NCBI RefSeq assembly: GCF_030580915.1 | Contig: NZ_JAUQTA010000001.1 | Coordinates: 620,001 to 684,000, forward strand | Reading direction: 5' to 3' | From: Nocardioides jiangxiensis | GTDB lineage: Bacteria; Actinomycetota; Actinomycetes; Propionibacteriales; Nocardioidaceae | Length of the DNA: 64,000 nucleotides | Part shown: positions 26,140-34,740 of the stretch, one piece after another | Numbering within the stretch: the stretch's first letter is position 1 | Layout: each line of letters opens with the position of its first letter | Notes under the pieces: generated by a model | What the model was told of the DNA's origin: nothing | The model's database searches: none | Seen by the model: the letters and a program-made list of their open reading frames with translations, nothing else | Program-made: the position numbers and the translations under genes

Positions 26140-27756
26140 ATGCGCACTCGCCCCCTGATCACCGCCGTCGCTGCCGCCTCGCTGGCCCTGGCCGTCACCC
26201 CCGCCCTCAGCGGGGCCGCCGCCGCAGCGCCGACCACCCCGGGCACTCCGCCGGCGTCGTCCGCTCCCGTGGCGCAGAAGGCGCTCGACGAGGTCGCGGC
26301 GCTGCTCGCCGCCCACCAGGCGGGCACCGGCGCCTCCGACGAAGCCTCCGACCTGACGCTCGCACTCCTCGACCTGCGCAAGCACCTCCCCCAGCTGGAC
26401 GCGGCCGACCGCCGACAGGCACGTGCACTGCTGGCGCGCCCCGACGGCAGCGCCAGCGCGACCGCGGACCCGACGGCAGCGCGCTGGACCGGCGACGAGC
26501 GGACCCAGGCCAGGAGCACCTGCGACGACACCGCCACGTACGGGGACAACCCGTTCTGCGTGCACTGGGTGCCGCGGTACCACGCGGACGGCACGACCCT
26601 CACCACCAACGGAAGCGGCGCCGCGAGCCGCCAGTACTCCACCCTCGACGCGGTCAGGAAGACGGTCGACGAGATGAAGCTCGTCTGGAACTCCGAGATC
26701 ACTCAGATGGGATACGCCGCACCTCCGGGCGACGGCCACCTCGGCGAGAGCGGGCTCCTGTCGCCGAGCAACCGCCTGGACGTCTACCTCGCCGACGCGG
26801 GCGCGGCCGGGGTCTACGGCTATGCGGTCCCGGAGACCGACAACGTCTCCAGCTACGGCTACCTCGTCCTCGACAACGACTTCAGCCTCCAGCAGTTCCC
26901 GTCGTCGACGACCACCTCCGACGAGGCACGCGAGGTCACGACGGCCCACGAGTTCTTCCACCTCGTCCAGTTCGGCTACGACTCGTGGGAGAACGCCTGG
27001 CTGATGGAGTCGACAGCGACCTGGATGGAGGAACAGGTCCACGACGACGTCGACGACAACCGCCAGTTCATCCCGGCCGGCTCCGAGAAGTGGCCGGCGA
27101 AGCCCCTGGACACCTTCGACAGCGCCGGCGCGCAGTACGGGACGTGGGTCTTCCACCAGCTGGTCACCGAGCACCTCGGCACCGCCGTGGTGAGGCACGT
27201 CTGGGAGTACGCCGCCCAGGGCCCCACCCCGACGGCCACGCAGGATCCCTACGTCGTGCGCGACAACGCCCGCTGGGCGCTCAACGCCGCACTCACGGAC
27301 GCCGGATCGTCGCTCTTCCGCGAGTTCCGTGCGTTCTCGGCGGGCGGCATCGCACCGAGCCGCTTCTGGAGCGAAGGCAGCGCGTTCCCCTATGCGTCCA
27401 TCACGAGGTCGTGGGCCCTCGGCATCGACGCCCGGTCGATCCCGTCGGGCAGCGTCACGGTCGACCACCTCGCCGGCGCCGACTTCAAGTTCACCCCGAA
27501 GTCGGGCCTCGACTCGACATGGCGGATCGGCATCAAGGTCGACGCGCCGAACCACGGCGGCACGGCGTACGCGCTCGTGATCTGGACGGACGGCCACGTC
27601 ACCCGGACGCCGATCGATCTCGACAGCACCGGCTACGCCCGGCGGGTCCTGCCGTTCTCGTCGGCCAGCATCCGCACGATCGGGCTCGCGGTCGCGAACG
27701 CCGGCACGGGCGAGGACATGAAGATCAGCCTCGCAGCCAGCATCTTCCGCAGCTGA
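26140..27756 (+). CDS. Secreted MXAN_6640-type zinc metalloprotease, copy 1
   Basis: A 538-residue exported protein. The Sec signal peptide covers about residues 1-30 (cleavage near AAAAA-PTTP). A propeptide-like helical stretch (about 45-100) is followed by the catalytic region with HEFFH (His270, Glu271, His274) in TTAHEFFHLVQFGYD, and a downstream ligand candidate Glu290 in WLMESTATWMEEQ. This is a gluzincin-like arrangement of the MXAN_6640 family. A beta-rich C-terminal domain (about 420-538) follows. It lies 127 bp before a clear paralogue with the same layout. Substrates unknown. Confidence 0.82.
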   Translation: MRTRPLITAVAAASLALAVTPALSGAAAAAPTTPGTPPASSAPVAQKALDEVAALLAAHQAGTGASDEASDLTLALLDLRKHLPQLDAADRRQARALLARPDGSASATADPTAARWTGDERTQARSTCDDTATYGDNPFCVHWVPRYHADGTTLTTNGSGAASRQYSTLDAVRKTVDEMKLVWNSEITQMGYAAPPGDGHLGESGLLSPSNRLDVYLADAGAAGVYGYAVPETDNVSSYGYLVLDNDFSLQQFPSSTTTSDEAREVTTAHEFFHLVQFGYDSWENAWLMESTATWMEEQVHDDVDDNRQFIPAGSEKWPAKPLDTFDSAGAQYGTWVFHQLVTEHLGTAVVRHVWEYAAQGPTPTATQDPYVVRDNARWALNAALTDAGSSLFREFRAFSAGGIAPSRFWSEGSAFPYASITRSWALGIDARSIPSGSVTVDHLAGADFKFTPKSGLDSTWRIGIKVDAPNHGGTAYALVIWTDGHVTRTPIDLDSTGYARRVLPFSSASIRTIGLAVANAGTGEDMKISLAASIFRS

Positions 27757-27816
27757 TCACGCCTTCACGGCTGCAGGCGTCGACCTCGGTCGACATCTGC
27801 AGGATGCATGGATTTC

Positions 27817-27848
27817 GGAATCCGCCCTCATCGGGAGGAATCCGCCCT
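27817..27848 (+). repeat. Two direct 12-bp repeats phased by 20 bp upstream of metalloprotease copy 2
   Basis: GGAATCCGCCCT occurs at 27817-27828 and 27837-27848, exactly 20 bp apart start to start (about two helical turns), ending 35 bp before the ATG at 27884. This phased arrangement is typical of a regulator binding as tandem dimers. No protein can be named. Confidence 0.6.
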
Positions 27849-27883
27849 TAGGCTGAGCGCTCCTCCGCCGCACCTCAGACGGG

Positions 27884-29437
27884 ATGACCATGCGCCGCCG
27901 CTCCGCCCAGCTCCTCCTGGGCTCCCTCCTCCTTCCGCTCGGCATCACCCCGGTGGTGACCGGACCGGCCTCGGCGAGCGAGCCCAGCGCCCCGGCGCAC
28001 TCCTCCCCCGCTGCCGCGCACGCCCTCGAGCGTGCCCTCGCGCTCGTCGAGGGCCACCGCACCCGCAGCCGCACGACGACGGGCACGGACGAGCAAACCG
28101 ACGCCACCATGGCCCTGCTGGACCTGCGCCGTCAGTACGACCGCCTCGACGGTGGCGACCAGGCCACCGCGCAGCGGATCTTCGCCCGTCCGAACGACGA
28201 CAACAACGACCCGAGCTTCGCGGACGCAGGCTGGAGCTACGACACCGCCGAGCGGGCAGCACTGCAGGACTCGTGCACGGACCGCTTCTGCGTCCACTGG
28301 ATCCCTGCGGGCACGCTCGACGACAACGGATCCCCCAGCCGGCACGCCGCGACCCAGGCATACGTCGACGCGACGATCGCCGCGATGACGAAGTCCTGGG
28401 ACACCGAGATCACCCGCATGTACTACGAGCGCCCTCCGGGCGACGGCGCCGACGGCGGCGGGACGGACCTGGTGGACGTGTACCTCGTGGACACGGCCTC
28501 CCCCGACATGCAGGTCATGGGCTACGCCGTGCCGGAGGACAACTGCGGCCACGACGCCGCACCCGGCAGCGACTGCACCGGCTACATGGTGGTCGACAAC
28601 GACATGGCGGAAGCGGCGGACGCGACCGACACCGCGAGCGAGCTGCTCCAGGACGTGACTGCCCACGAGTTCTTCCATCTGGTGCAGTTCGGGTACGACG
28701 TCGACGAGGCCAACTGGCTCTACGAGACGACGGCGGCATGGATGCAGGAACAGGTCTACGACGCGAACAACACCAACCGCTGGGCCGTCCGGTACAGCTC
28801 GATGCGCCTCACCTGGCTGCCACTTGACGAGGTGAACGGCTACACCGAGTACGGCAACTGGACCTTCCACCAGCTGGCCTCGGAGCGACTCGGGAAGAGC
28901 GTCGTCCTGCATGCATGGCGCAACGCCGCCGGCCGGGCGGGGACCAACACGTTCGGGGCCCTCGACGCGTCCTATCGCCAGGCCGGGTCGAGCTTCGTCA
29001 CCGAGTTCAAGAACTTCACCAGTGCGTCCCTGATGCCGAGCAGGTACTGGTCAGAAGGCACTTCCTTCGCGCCGGCAACGAACACGAAGACCTGGACGTT
29101 GGGCACCAGCAAGAAGACCACCGACTGGTGGTGGGTCTCCAACGACCATCTGGCCTCGCACGCGTTCGAGGTCAGGCCGGGCACGAGCCTGACCGGCAAG
29201 TGGAAGCTGCGCATCACGGCTGACCCGCGCGCCACGAGCTCCAACACGGGCGCCGTCATGGTCGTCTACCGTGACGGAAGTGTGACCGTGCGCTCGCTGG
29301 CCTTCCAGGGCGGAGACCGGCTCGTCAGCAACGTCCCGTTCTCCAACCGCCGGGTCAAGCGGGTCGTCGTCAGCCTCGGCAACGCCTCCGGCAGCGACGA
29401 CCGCAAGACGGACTTCCGCTTCACCATCTGGCGCTGA
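27884..29437 (+). CDS. Secreted MXAN_6640-type zinc metalloprotease, copy 2
   Basis: A 517-residue paralogue of the preceding gene. It has a signal peptide (about 1-32, cleavage near ASA-SEP), a helical pro-region, the HEFFH motif (His261, Glu262, His265) in VTAHEFFHLVQFGYD, the likely ligand Glu281 in WLYETTAAWMQEQ, and the same C-terminal beta domain with the ASLMPSRYWSEGTSF segment (GGIAPSRFWSEGSAF in copy 1). It carries additional cysteines (CGHDAAPGSDC, 221-231) absent from copy 1. Two near-adjacent ATG codons (27884, 27890) could start it. Protein similarity is clear but far from identical, so the duplication is old or under diversifying selection. Confidence 0.82.
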   Translation: MTMRRRSAQLLLGSLLLPLGITPVVTGPASASEPSAPAHSSPAAAHALERALALVEGHRTRSRTTTGTDEQTDATMALLDLRRQYDRLDGGDQATAQRIFARPNDDNNDPSFADAGWSYDTAERAALQDSCTDRFCVHWIPAGTLDDNGSPSRHAATQAYVDATIAAMTKSWDTEITRMYYERPPGDGADGGGTDLVDVYLVDTASPDMQVMGYAVPEDNCGHDAAPGSDCTGYMVVDNDMAEAADATDTASELLQDVTAHEFFHLVQFGYDVDEANWLYETTAAWMQEQVYDANNTNRWAVRYSSMRLTWLPLDEVNGYTEYGNWTFHQLASERLGKSVVLHAWRNAAGRAGTNTFGALDASYRQAGSSFVTEFKNFTSASLMPSRYWSEGTSFAPATNTKTWTLGTSKKTTDWWWVSNDHLASHAFEVRPGTSLTGKWKLRITADPRATSSNTGAVMVVYRDGSVTVRSLAFQGGDRLVSNVPFSNRRVKRVVVSLGNASGSDDRKTDFRFTIWR

Positions 29438-29446
29438 GCGCCCAGG

Positions 29447-29472
29447 CGCCGCCTGCTACCCGGCAGGCGGCG
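29447..29472. terminator. Hairpin between metalloprotease copy 2 and phasin-like gene
   Basis: CGCCGCCTGC (29447-29456) pairs with GCAGGCGGCG (29463-29472) around a 6-nt loop. It overlaps the last codons of the convergent gene at 29456. Confidence 0.6.
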
Positions 29473-29845
29473 TGGCGCCCGGCTCGCGGATGACCAGGCT
29501 GAAGACGGGCGCCGTCAGGTTCTCCAGCGACTGGACGACGGCCGCATGACGGTGCGCCAGCGACTCGACGAGCGCAGCGAGGTCGGCCTGGACGGAAGCC
29601 AGGCTGGCCATGGTGTCCGCGATCTCCCGCTGCTTGACGACGAAGTCCTGAAGGGGCTGCACGCTGGCCGAGGCGAGGTCCCCGACGGCGTTGGCGAGCG
29701 CGGAGATCTGACGCACCGCCTCGTCCGGCTGTGTCGCGGTCTTGCCGATGGCGACGAGTGCGTCCAGCGCACCGGTGGCGGCATCGACGGCGAGCCGCTG
29801 CGACTTGCTCAACAGGACGAACGGGTCGATCGGAAGGTCAGCCAT
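29456..29845 (-). CDS. Phasin-like amphipathic helical protein
   Basis: A 129-residue all-helical protein with heptad-like patterns from about 15 to 110 (QRLAVDAATGALDALVAIG; VVKQREIADTMASLASVQAD). It has no signal or membrane segment and ends in an unstructured Pro/Gly tail. The composition resembles phasins or apolipoprotein-like proteins that coat storage granules or lipid droplets. No polyhydroxyalkanoate genes are in the window, so the role is unproven. It is convergent with the metalloprotease gene. Confidence 0.55.
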   Translation of the reverse strand: MADLPIDPFVLLSKSQRLAVDAATGALDALVAIGKTATQPDEAVRQISALANAVGDLASASVQPLQDFVVKQREIADTMASLASVQADLAALVESLAHRHAAVVQSLENLTAPVFSLVIREPGATPPAG

Positions 29846-30004
29846 GTGCCGAGGTTAGCCAGGTCACATCTGGGGAACCATCCCCGGGTGGTTTCCTGGC
29901 AGCACGCGGGAGCGAGTCGCCGTACGATGAAGCTACTTACCTGCAATGTCCATCTTTGGCTATCGCGGGTTTCCATATTTTCTGCACACACAGGGATGGG
30001 GCCC

Positions 30005-31270
30005 ATGTCCATCAAGCTCAAGAGTCTGCTCGCCACGGCGGGCGCCGCACTGCCGCTCATCGCGGCGGGCGTCGCTGCTCCGGCGAGCGCCGCGACCACC
30101 TCGTGGCAGTACCAGGCGGGCGCCGGCGCGACCTACGTCCGCGTCATCGGCCAGACCGTCAGCAGCGACGTCACCGCGCAGTCGTCGATCTCCGGTTACA
30201 AGGTGCCGAACTCGGCCACCAACTCGACCGCCGCGGTCAGCGCCCTCAGTGGCGCGGTGAAGACCGGTGCCGTCCAGTCGAGCACCACCTCCGCCGCAAC
30301 CTCCACCGGCGGCATCGCGCTGACCGCGTGGAACCGCACGGCGGGCGTCAACCTGCTCAACGGCCTGATCACCGCCGACGCCGTCGAGACGACCGCGCGC
30401 ACCGTCGGCAACACCGACGGCACGATGACGGGCTCGGCCGCGACGCGCTTCGTCAACCTGCACATCCTCGGCATCGACCTGCCCGTCGACATCAAGCCGA
30501 ACACCGTCGTGTCGGTCCCGAAGATCGCCACGATCAGCCTCAACCACTCCGCCAGCACGGTCTCTGGCTCCACGCGCAAGACCGAGGGCTGGGCGCTCAG
30601 CGTCACCCTCCTCGCGGCGTACGCCGGCGCGCCGTCGGGTGCGACCATCGTCCTCAACCCGAGCCAGGCGAACCTCCGCCCCGGTGACCCGCAGGCTGCC
30701 CCCGAGGTCGGCGGCTACGCGTACGCGACGCAGGTCAACGTCCAGGCCGGCGACGTGCTGAAGGTCCAGAGCGGCCCGACCGCCCGCGTCGCCGTCCCGC
30801 AGGGCGGCAGCGACGGCAAGACCATCACCAACAGCACCGCCGGCGTCAGCCTGCCGAACGTCGCGGTCCTGAAGGCGGTGAGCTCCTCGACGACCTCCAC
30901 CGTCAGCGGCACCACCGCCGACGTCGTCACGCAGAGTGGCGCCGCCACCCTCGACGTCCTCAGCGGCCTCGTCGCTGCCGACGCCATCGACGTCCGGGCG
31001 CACGGCCACAAGGCCTCTGGTGCCTACACGGGCGACATGAAGATGACCACGGTGAACCTGACCATCCTCGGCCAGCAGATCCCGGTCAACGTCTCGCCGA
31101 ACACGACCATCGAGGTCCCCGGCATCGCGAAGATCGTGCTCAACGAGCAGATCCAGTCCGGCCCGGTCAACAAGATCACGGGCATCCACATCACGCTGCT
31201 CGACGCGCGCGGCGGACTGGCTGCGGGCGCCCAGGTCGAGGTCGCCACGGCGGTGACCTGGATCCACTGA
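30005..31270 (+). CDS. Secreted duplicated-domain protein (choice-of-anchor P-like)
   Basis: A 421-residue exported protein with a signal peptide (about 1-29, cleavage ASA-A). The body contains two homologous beta-rich modules. Module 1 has LLNGLITADAVETTAR and RFVNLHILGIDLPVDIKPNT; module 2 has DVLSGLVAADAIDVRA and TTVNLTILGQQIPVNVSPNT. The pattern fits choice-of-anchor P type secreted proteins of Actinobacteria; no cysteine and no sorting signal is visible. ATG 30005 was chosen because AGGGA lies 8 nt upstream and the signal peptide starts there. An unusually long AT-richer leader (29846-30004) precedes it. A perfect 14-bp-stem terminator follows. Confidence 0.75.
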   Translation: MSIKLKSLLATAGAALPLIAAGVAAPASAATTSWQYQAGAGATYVRVIGQTVSSDVTAQSSISGYKVPNSATNSTAAVSALSGAVKTGAVQSSTTSAATSTGGIALTAWNRTAGVNLLNGLITADAVETTARTVGNTDGTMTGSAATRFVNLHILGIDLPVDIKPNTVVSVPKIATISLNHSASTVSGSTRKTEGWALSVTLLAAYAGAPSGATIVLNPSQANLRPGDPQAAPEVGGYAYATQVNVQAGDVLKVQSGPTARVAVPQGGSDGKTITNSTAGVSLPNVAVLKAVSSSTTSTVSGTTADVVTQSGAATLDVLSGLVAADAIDVRAHGHKASGAYTGDMKMTTVNLTILGQQIPVNVSPNTTIEVPGIAKIVLNEQIQSGPVNKITGIHITLLDARGGLAAGAQVEVATAVTWIH

Positions 31271-31283
31271 TCCACGCACGACA

Positions 31284-31315
31284 CGAAGGCCCCCGGGTTC
31301 TCCCGGGGGCCTTCG
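31284..31315 (+). terminator. Strong intrinsic terminator
   Basis: CGAAGGCCCCCGGG (31284-31297) pairs perfectly with CCCGGGGGCCTTCG (31302-31315) around TTCT, just after the secreted-protein stop. A short T-containing tail (TCATTT) follows. Confidence 0.85.
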
Positions 31316-31406
31316 TCATTTCCGGGTGAGCCCGGAAGGCCGGCGAGCCGCGGACCGCGGACGGGAGGCGGCCCGCTGGGGGCTGCGGCATGGGGCCCCT
31401 CCCACG

Positions 31407-31560
31407 CGGCACGAGCCCCGTTCCGGCGCGGCACCAGCCCCGTCCCGGCGCGGCACCAGCCCCGTCTCAGCGCGGCACCAGCCCCGTCTCAGCGCGGCAC
31501 CAGCCCCGTCTCAGCGCGGCACCAGCCCCGTCCCAGCGCGGCACCAGCCCCGTCCCAGCG
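31407..31560. repeat. 22-bp tandem repeat, seven copies (minisatellite)
   Basis: Seven head-to-tail units begin at 31407, 31429, 31451, 31473, 31495, 31517 and 31539. The last five are almost identical, differing mainly at one C/T position; the core is GCACCAGCCCCGTCTCAGCG. The unit length is not a multiple of three and the array lies between two terminators of convergent genes, so it is not coding. This 349-bp stretch (31271-31619) holds only the two terminators and the array. Confidence 0.92.
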
Positions 31561-31569
31561 CAGACGACG

Positions 31570-31605
31570 ACAGGGCCCCGGGACCGTGTGGTCCCGGGGC
31601 CCTGT
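31570..31605 (-). terminator. Strong terminator downstream of pntB
   Basis: ACAGGGCCCCGGGAC (31570-31584) pairs perfectly with GTCCCGGGGCCCTGT (31591-31605) around a 6-nt loop, 14 bp after the pntB stop. Confidence 0.8.
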
Positions 31606-31619
31606 GCGTGGAGCGTGGA

Positions 31620-33035
31620 TCAGATGTGCTTGAGGATGTCCTCGACACGGTCCTTGGCGTCACCGAAGAGCATCGCCGAGTTCTCGCGGAAGAACAGCGG
31701 GTTCTGCACACCGGCGTAGCCCGACGCCATGGAGCGCTTGAAGACGATGACGTCCTTGGCGTTCCAGACCTCCAGCACCGGCATGCCCGCGATCGGCGAG
31801 GACGGGTCCTCCGACGCAGCCGGGTTGACCGTGTCGTTGGCGCCGATGACCAGGACGACGTCGGTCTCCGGGAAGTCCTCGTTGATCTCGTCCATCTCGA
31901 GGACGACGTCGTAGGGGACCTTGGCCTCGGCCAGGAGCACGTTCATGTGGCCCGGGAGGCGACCGGCGACCGGGTGGATGCCGAACCGGACGTTGACGCC
32001 CTTCTCGCGCAGCTGCTCGGTCAGCGACGCGACCGGGTACTGCGCCTGGGCGACGGCCATGCCGTAGCCCGGGGTGATGACCACGGAGGAGGCGTTCTTG
32101 AGCAGCTCGGCGACACCCTCGGCGTCGATCTCGCGGTGCTCGCCGTAGTCGACGTCGGAGGCCGGACCGGCCTCGATGCCGAAGCCACCGGCGATGACGG
32201 AGATGAACGAGCGGTTCATCGCCTTGCACATGATGTACGACAGGTAGGCACCGGAGGAGCCGACGAGGGCACCGGTGACGATCAGCAGGTCGTTGTTGAG
32301 CAGGAAGCCCGACGCCGCAGCAGCCCAGCCGGAGTACGAGTTGAGCATCGAGACGACGACCGGCATGTCACCGCCGCCGATGGAGGCGACGAGGTGCCAG
32401 CCCAGCAGCAGGGCGAGCACGGTGAGCGCGCCGAGCAGGATGGTCTGGGTGTCGTGGTCCTCGACCGCGACGTAGACGGCGGTCAGGACCGCGAAGACGA
32501 CCAGCGAGCCGATGTTGATGAAGTTCTTGCCCGGGAGCATGAGCGGGGAGGACTTCATCTTCGCCGACAGCTTGAGGTTCGCGACGATCGAGCCGGTGAA
32601 GGTGACCGCACCGATGAAGATGCCGATCGCGACCTCGGCCTCGTGGATGTTGACGAGGCTGTTGAGCGACTCCTCCGAACCCAGCAGGTGACCGTTCCAG
32701 CCGATGAGGACGGCGGCGAGACCCACGAACGAGTGCAGGAGCGCGATGAGCTCGGGCATACCCGTCATCTCGACGATCTTGGCGCGCCACAGGCCGATCA
32801 GGCCACCGATGACGACGGCACCGGCCATGAGGCCCAGCGCGACACCGCGGTTGTCGATGTGGTCGGAGAGGTCGATGACCTTGGCGACGGTGGCGACGAG
32901 CGCGATGACCATGCCGGCCACGCCGTAGGCGAGACCGTTCTTGGCCGACTCGTGCTTGGAGAGGCCCGCCAGCGACAGGATGAAGAGCAGGGCGGCGACG
33001 ATGTACGCCGCGTTGGTGAGCGACAGGATGTCCAT
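31620..33035 (-). CDS. pntB: NAD(P) transhydrogenase subunit beta
   Basis: Membrane and NADP-binding subunit of the proton-translocating transhydrogenase, which makes NADPH from NADH at the expense of the proton gradient. The 471-residue protein has about nine N-terminal membrane helices. The membrane histidine region [19 protein letters not shown] is present. The C-terminal NADP-binding domain III (about 290-471) has the [30 protein letters not shown] and [12 protein letters not shown] motifs. It is 2 bp downstream of pntA on the same strand and followed by a strong terminator. Confidence 0.96.
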   Translation of the reverse strand: MDILSLTNAAYIVAALLFILSLAGLSKHESAKNGLAYGVAGMVIALVATVAKVIDLSDHIDNRGVALGLMAGAVVIGGLIGLWRAKIVEMTGMPELIALLHSFVGLAAVLIGWNGHLLGSEESLNSLVNIHEAEVAIGIFIGAVTFTGSIVANLKLSAKMKSSPLMLPGKNFINIGSLVVFAVLTAVYVAVEDHDTQTILLGALTVLALLLGWHLVASIGGGDMPVVVSMLNSYSGWAAAASGFLLNNDLLIVTGALVGSSGAYLSYIMCKAMNRSFISVIAGGFGIEAGPASDVDYGEHREIDAEGVAELLKNASSVVITPGYGMAVAQAQYPVASLTEQLREKGVNVRFGIHPVAGRLPGHMNVLLAEAKVPYDVVLEMDEINEDFPETDVVLVIGANDTVNPAASEDPSSPIAGMPVLEVWNAKDVIVFKRSMASGYAGVQNPLFFRENSAMLFGDAKDRVEDILKHI

Positions 33036-33037
33036 GG

Positions 33038-34567
33038 TCAGTTCCCCTTGCTGAACATCGCGAGCATGCGACGGGTGACCGCGAAGCCACCGAAGACGTT
33101 GATCGACGCGAGCAGGATCGCCGCGGCCGACAGGCCCATGACGAGCGAGTCGTCGGAGGCGACCTGCAGCAGCGCACCCACGACCACGACGCCCGAGATG
33201 GCGTTGGTGACCGACATCAGCGGCGTGTGGAGCGCGTGCGCGACCTTGCCGATGACGTAGTAGCCGATGACGATCGAGAGCATCAGCACGGTGAAGTGAC
33301 GACGCAGGTCCTCGGTCGGCGCGGCCGCGTTGAGCAGCCAGAACAGCGCGATGCCCGCGAGCACCAGGCCGACCTTGCGGCCGTTGGACAGGGGAGCCTT
33401 CGGCTCCTTCTTCTCGACCGGGGCAGCGGCTGCGGGCGCAGCCGGAGCAGCGGAGACCGAGACCTCCGGCGGCGGCCAGGTGCCCTCGCCGTTGCGCACC
33501 ACGGTGATGCCGCGCTGGACGACGTCGTCGAAGTCGAGGACGAGCTGGCCGTCCTTGCCCGGGGTCATCAGCTTCATCAGGTTGACCAGGTTCTGGCCGT
33601 AGAGCTGCGAAGCCTGGGCCGGCAGGCGGCCCGCGAGGTCGGTGTAGCCGATGATCGTCACGCCGTTGTCGGTGACGATCTTCTGGCCGGGGACGGTGCC
33701 CTCGACGTTGCCGCCGTTCTGTGCGGCCATGTCGACGATGACCGAGCCGGGCTTCATCGAGGCGACCATCTCCGCGGTGATGATCCGGGGCGCGGGGCGG
33801 CCCGGGATCAGCGCGGTCGTGATGATGATGTCGACGTCCTTGCACTGCTCGGCGTAGAGGGCGGCCTCCTTCGCCTTGTAGTCGTCGCCCATCTCCTTGG
33901 CGTAGCCGGTGGTCGAGACCTCGGTGTCGTCAGAGACCGAGAGGTACTCACCGCCGAGCGAGCGCACCTGGTCGGCGACCTCGGGACGCGGGTCCGTCGC
34001 GCGCACGATCGCGCCGAGCGAGCCCGCAGCGCCGATCGCGGCCAGGCCAGCGACACCGGCACCGACGACCAGCACCTTGGCCGGCGGGACCTTGCCCGCG
34101 GCCGTGACCTGACCGGTGAAGAACCGGCCGAAGGCGTGCGACGCCTCGACGACGGCGCGGTAGCCGGCGATGTTCGCCATCGACGAGAGCACGTCGAGCG
34201 ACTGCGCACGCGAGATGCGCGGGACGGTCTCCATCGCGAACGCCGTGATCGGGCGCGAGGTCAGGTCGGCGACCATGTCCGCGTCCAGGCGCGCGTTGAG
34301 GATCGCGACGAGCGTCGCACCCTCCTTCAGGCCATCACGCTGCGCGACCGTCGGCGCGTTGACGCCGAAGACGATGTCCGCACCCAGCGGGTCACCGATG
34401 GTCGCGCCCGCCTCGACGTACGCCTCGTCGGCGAAGCTCGAGAGCTCACCCGCGCCGGACTCGACCACGACGTCGTATCCGAGCTTGAGGAGCTGGGCCA
34501 CCGTGGCAGGAGTCGCGGCAACGCGCGTCTCACCCGCCTGGGCCTCCTTGAGGACTCCGATGATCAT
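33038..34567 (-). CDS. pntA: NAD(P) transhydrogenase subunit alpha (fused PntAA-PntAB type)
   Basis: NAD-binding subunit of transhydrogenase. The 509-residue product is the long form like E. coli PntA. An N-terminal alanine-dehydrogenase-like domain I (about 1-365) has [17 protein letters not shown], the [19 protein letters not shown] mobile-loop area, the Rossmann [18 protein letters not shown] and the [13 protein letters not shown] region. An Ala/Pro-rich linker (about 388-412) joins it to about four C-terminal membrane helices (about 418-500). Many actinobacteria split these halves into two genes, so the fused form is worth noting. ATG at 34567 with GGAG upstream. Confidence 0.96.
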   Translation of the reverse strand: MIIGVLKEAQAGETRVAATPATVAQLLKLGYDVVVESGAGELSSFADEAYVEAGATIGDPLGADIVFGVNAPTVAQRDGLKEGATLVAILNARLDADMVADLTSRPITAFAMETVPRISRAQSLDVLSSMANIAGYRAVVEASHAFGRFFTGQVTAAGKVPPAKVLVVGAGVAGLAAIGAAGSLGAIVRATDPRPEVADQVRSLGGEYLSVSDDTEVSTTGYAKEMGDDYKAKEAALYAEQCKDVDIIITTALIPGRPAPRIITAEMVASMKPGSVIVDMAAQNGGNVEGTVPGQKIVTDNGVTIIGYTDLAGRLPAQASQLYGQNLVNLMKLMTPGKDGQLVLDFDDVVQRGITVVRNGEGTWPPPEVSVSAAPAAPAAAAPVEKKEPKAPLSNGRKVGLVLAGIALFWLLNAAAPTEDLRRHFTVLMLSIVIGYYVIGKVAHALHTPLMSVTNAISGVVVVGALLQVASDDSLVMGLSAAAILLASINVFGGFAVTRRMLAMFSKGN

Positions 34568-34740
34568 GCGATCTCCGTTTCACTGTGGATGCGGGCCCGT
34601 GGGGCAGCGTTGCCCCCGGACCCGTAGCGGGCCGATCCTAACGACCGCACAGGGTCACGGGGAGAGTTGCCGCTTACTGGGACGTCGTGTCTGCTGTCAC
34701 AGGTTTTGCACCCGGAAGTACGTGCTTCGGCGCGTACCGA

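Noticed and set aside
31326-31560. Possible coding frame through the 22-bp repeats
   Set aside because: The unit is not a multiple of three, the frame is low complexity and it lies between two terminators.
31407-31560. CRISPR array
   Set aside because: Units are directly adjacent with no unique spacers, and no cas genes are present.
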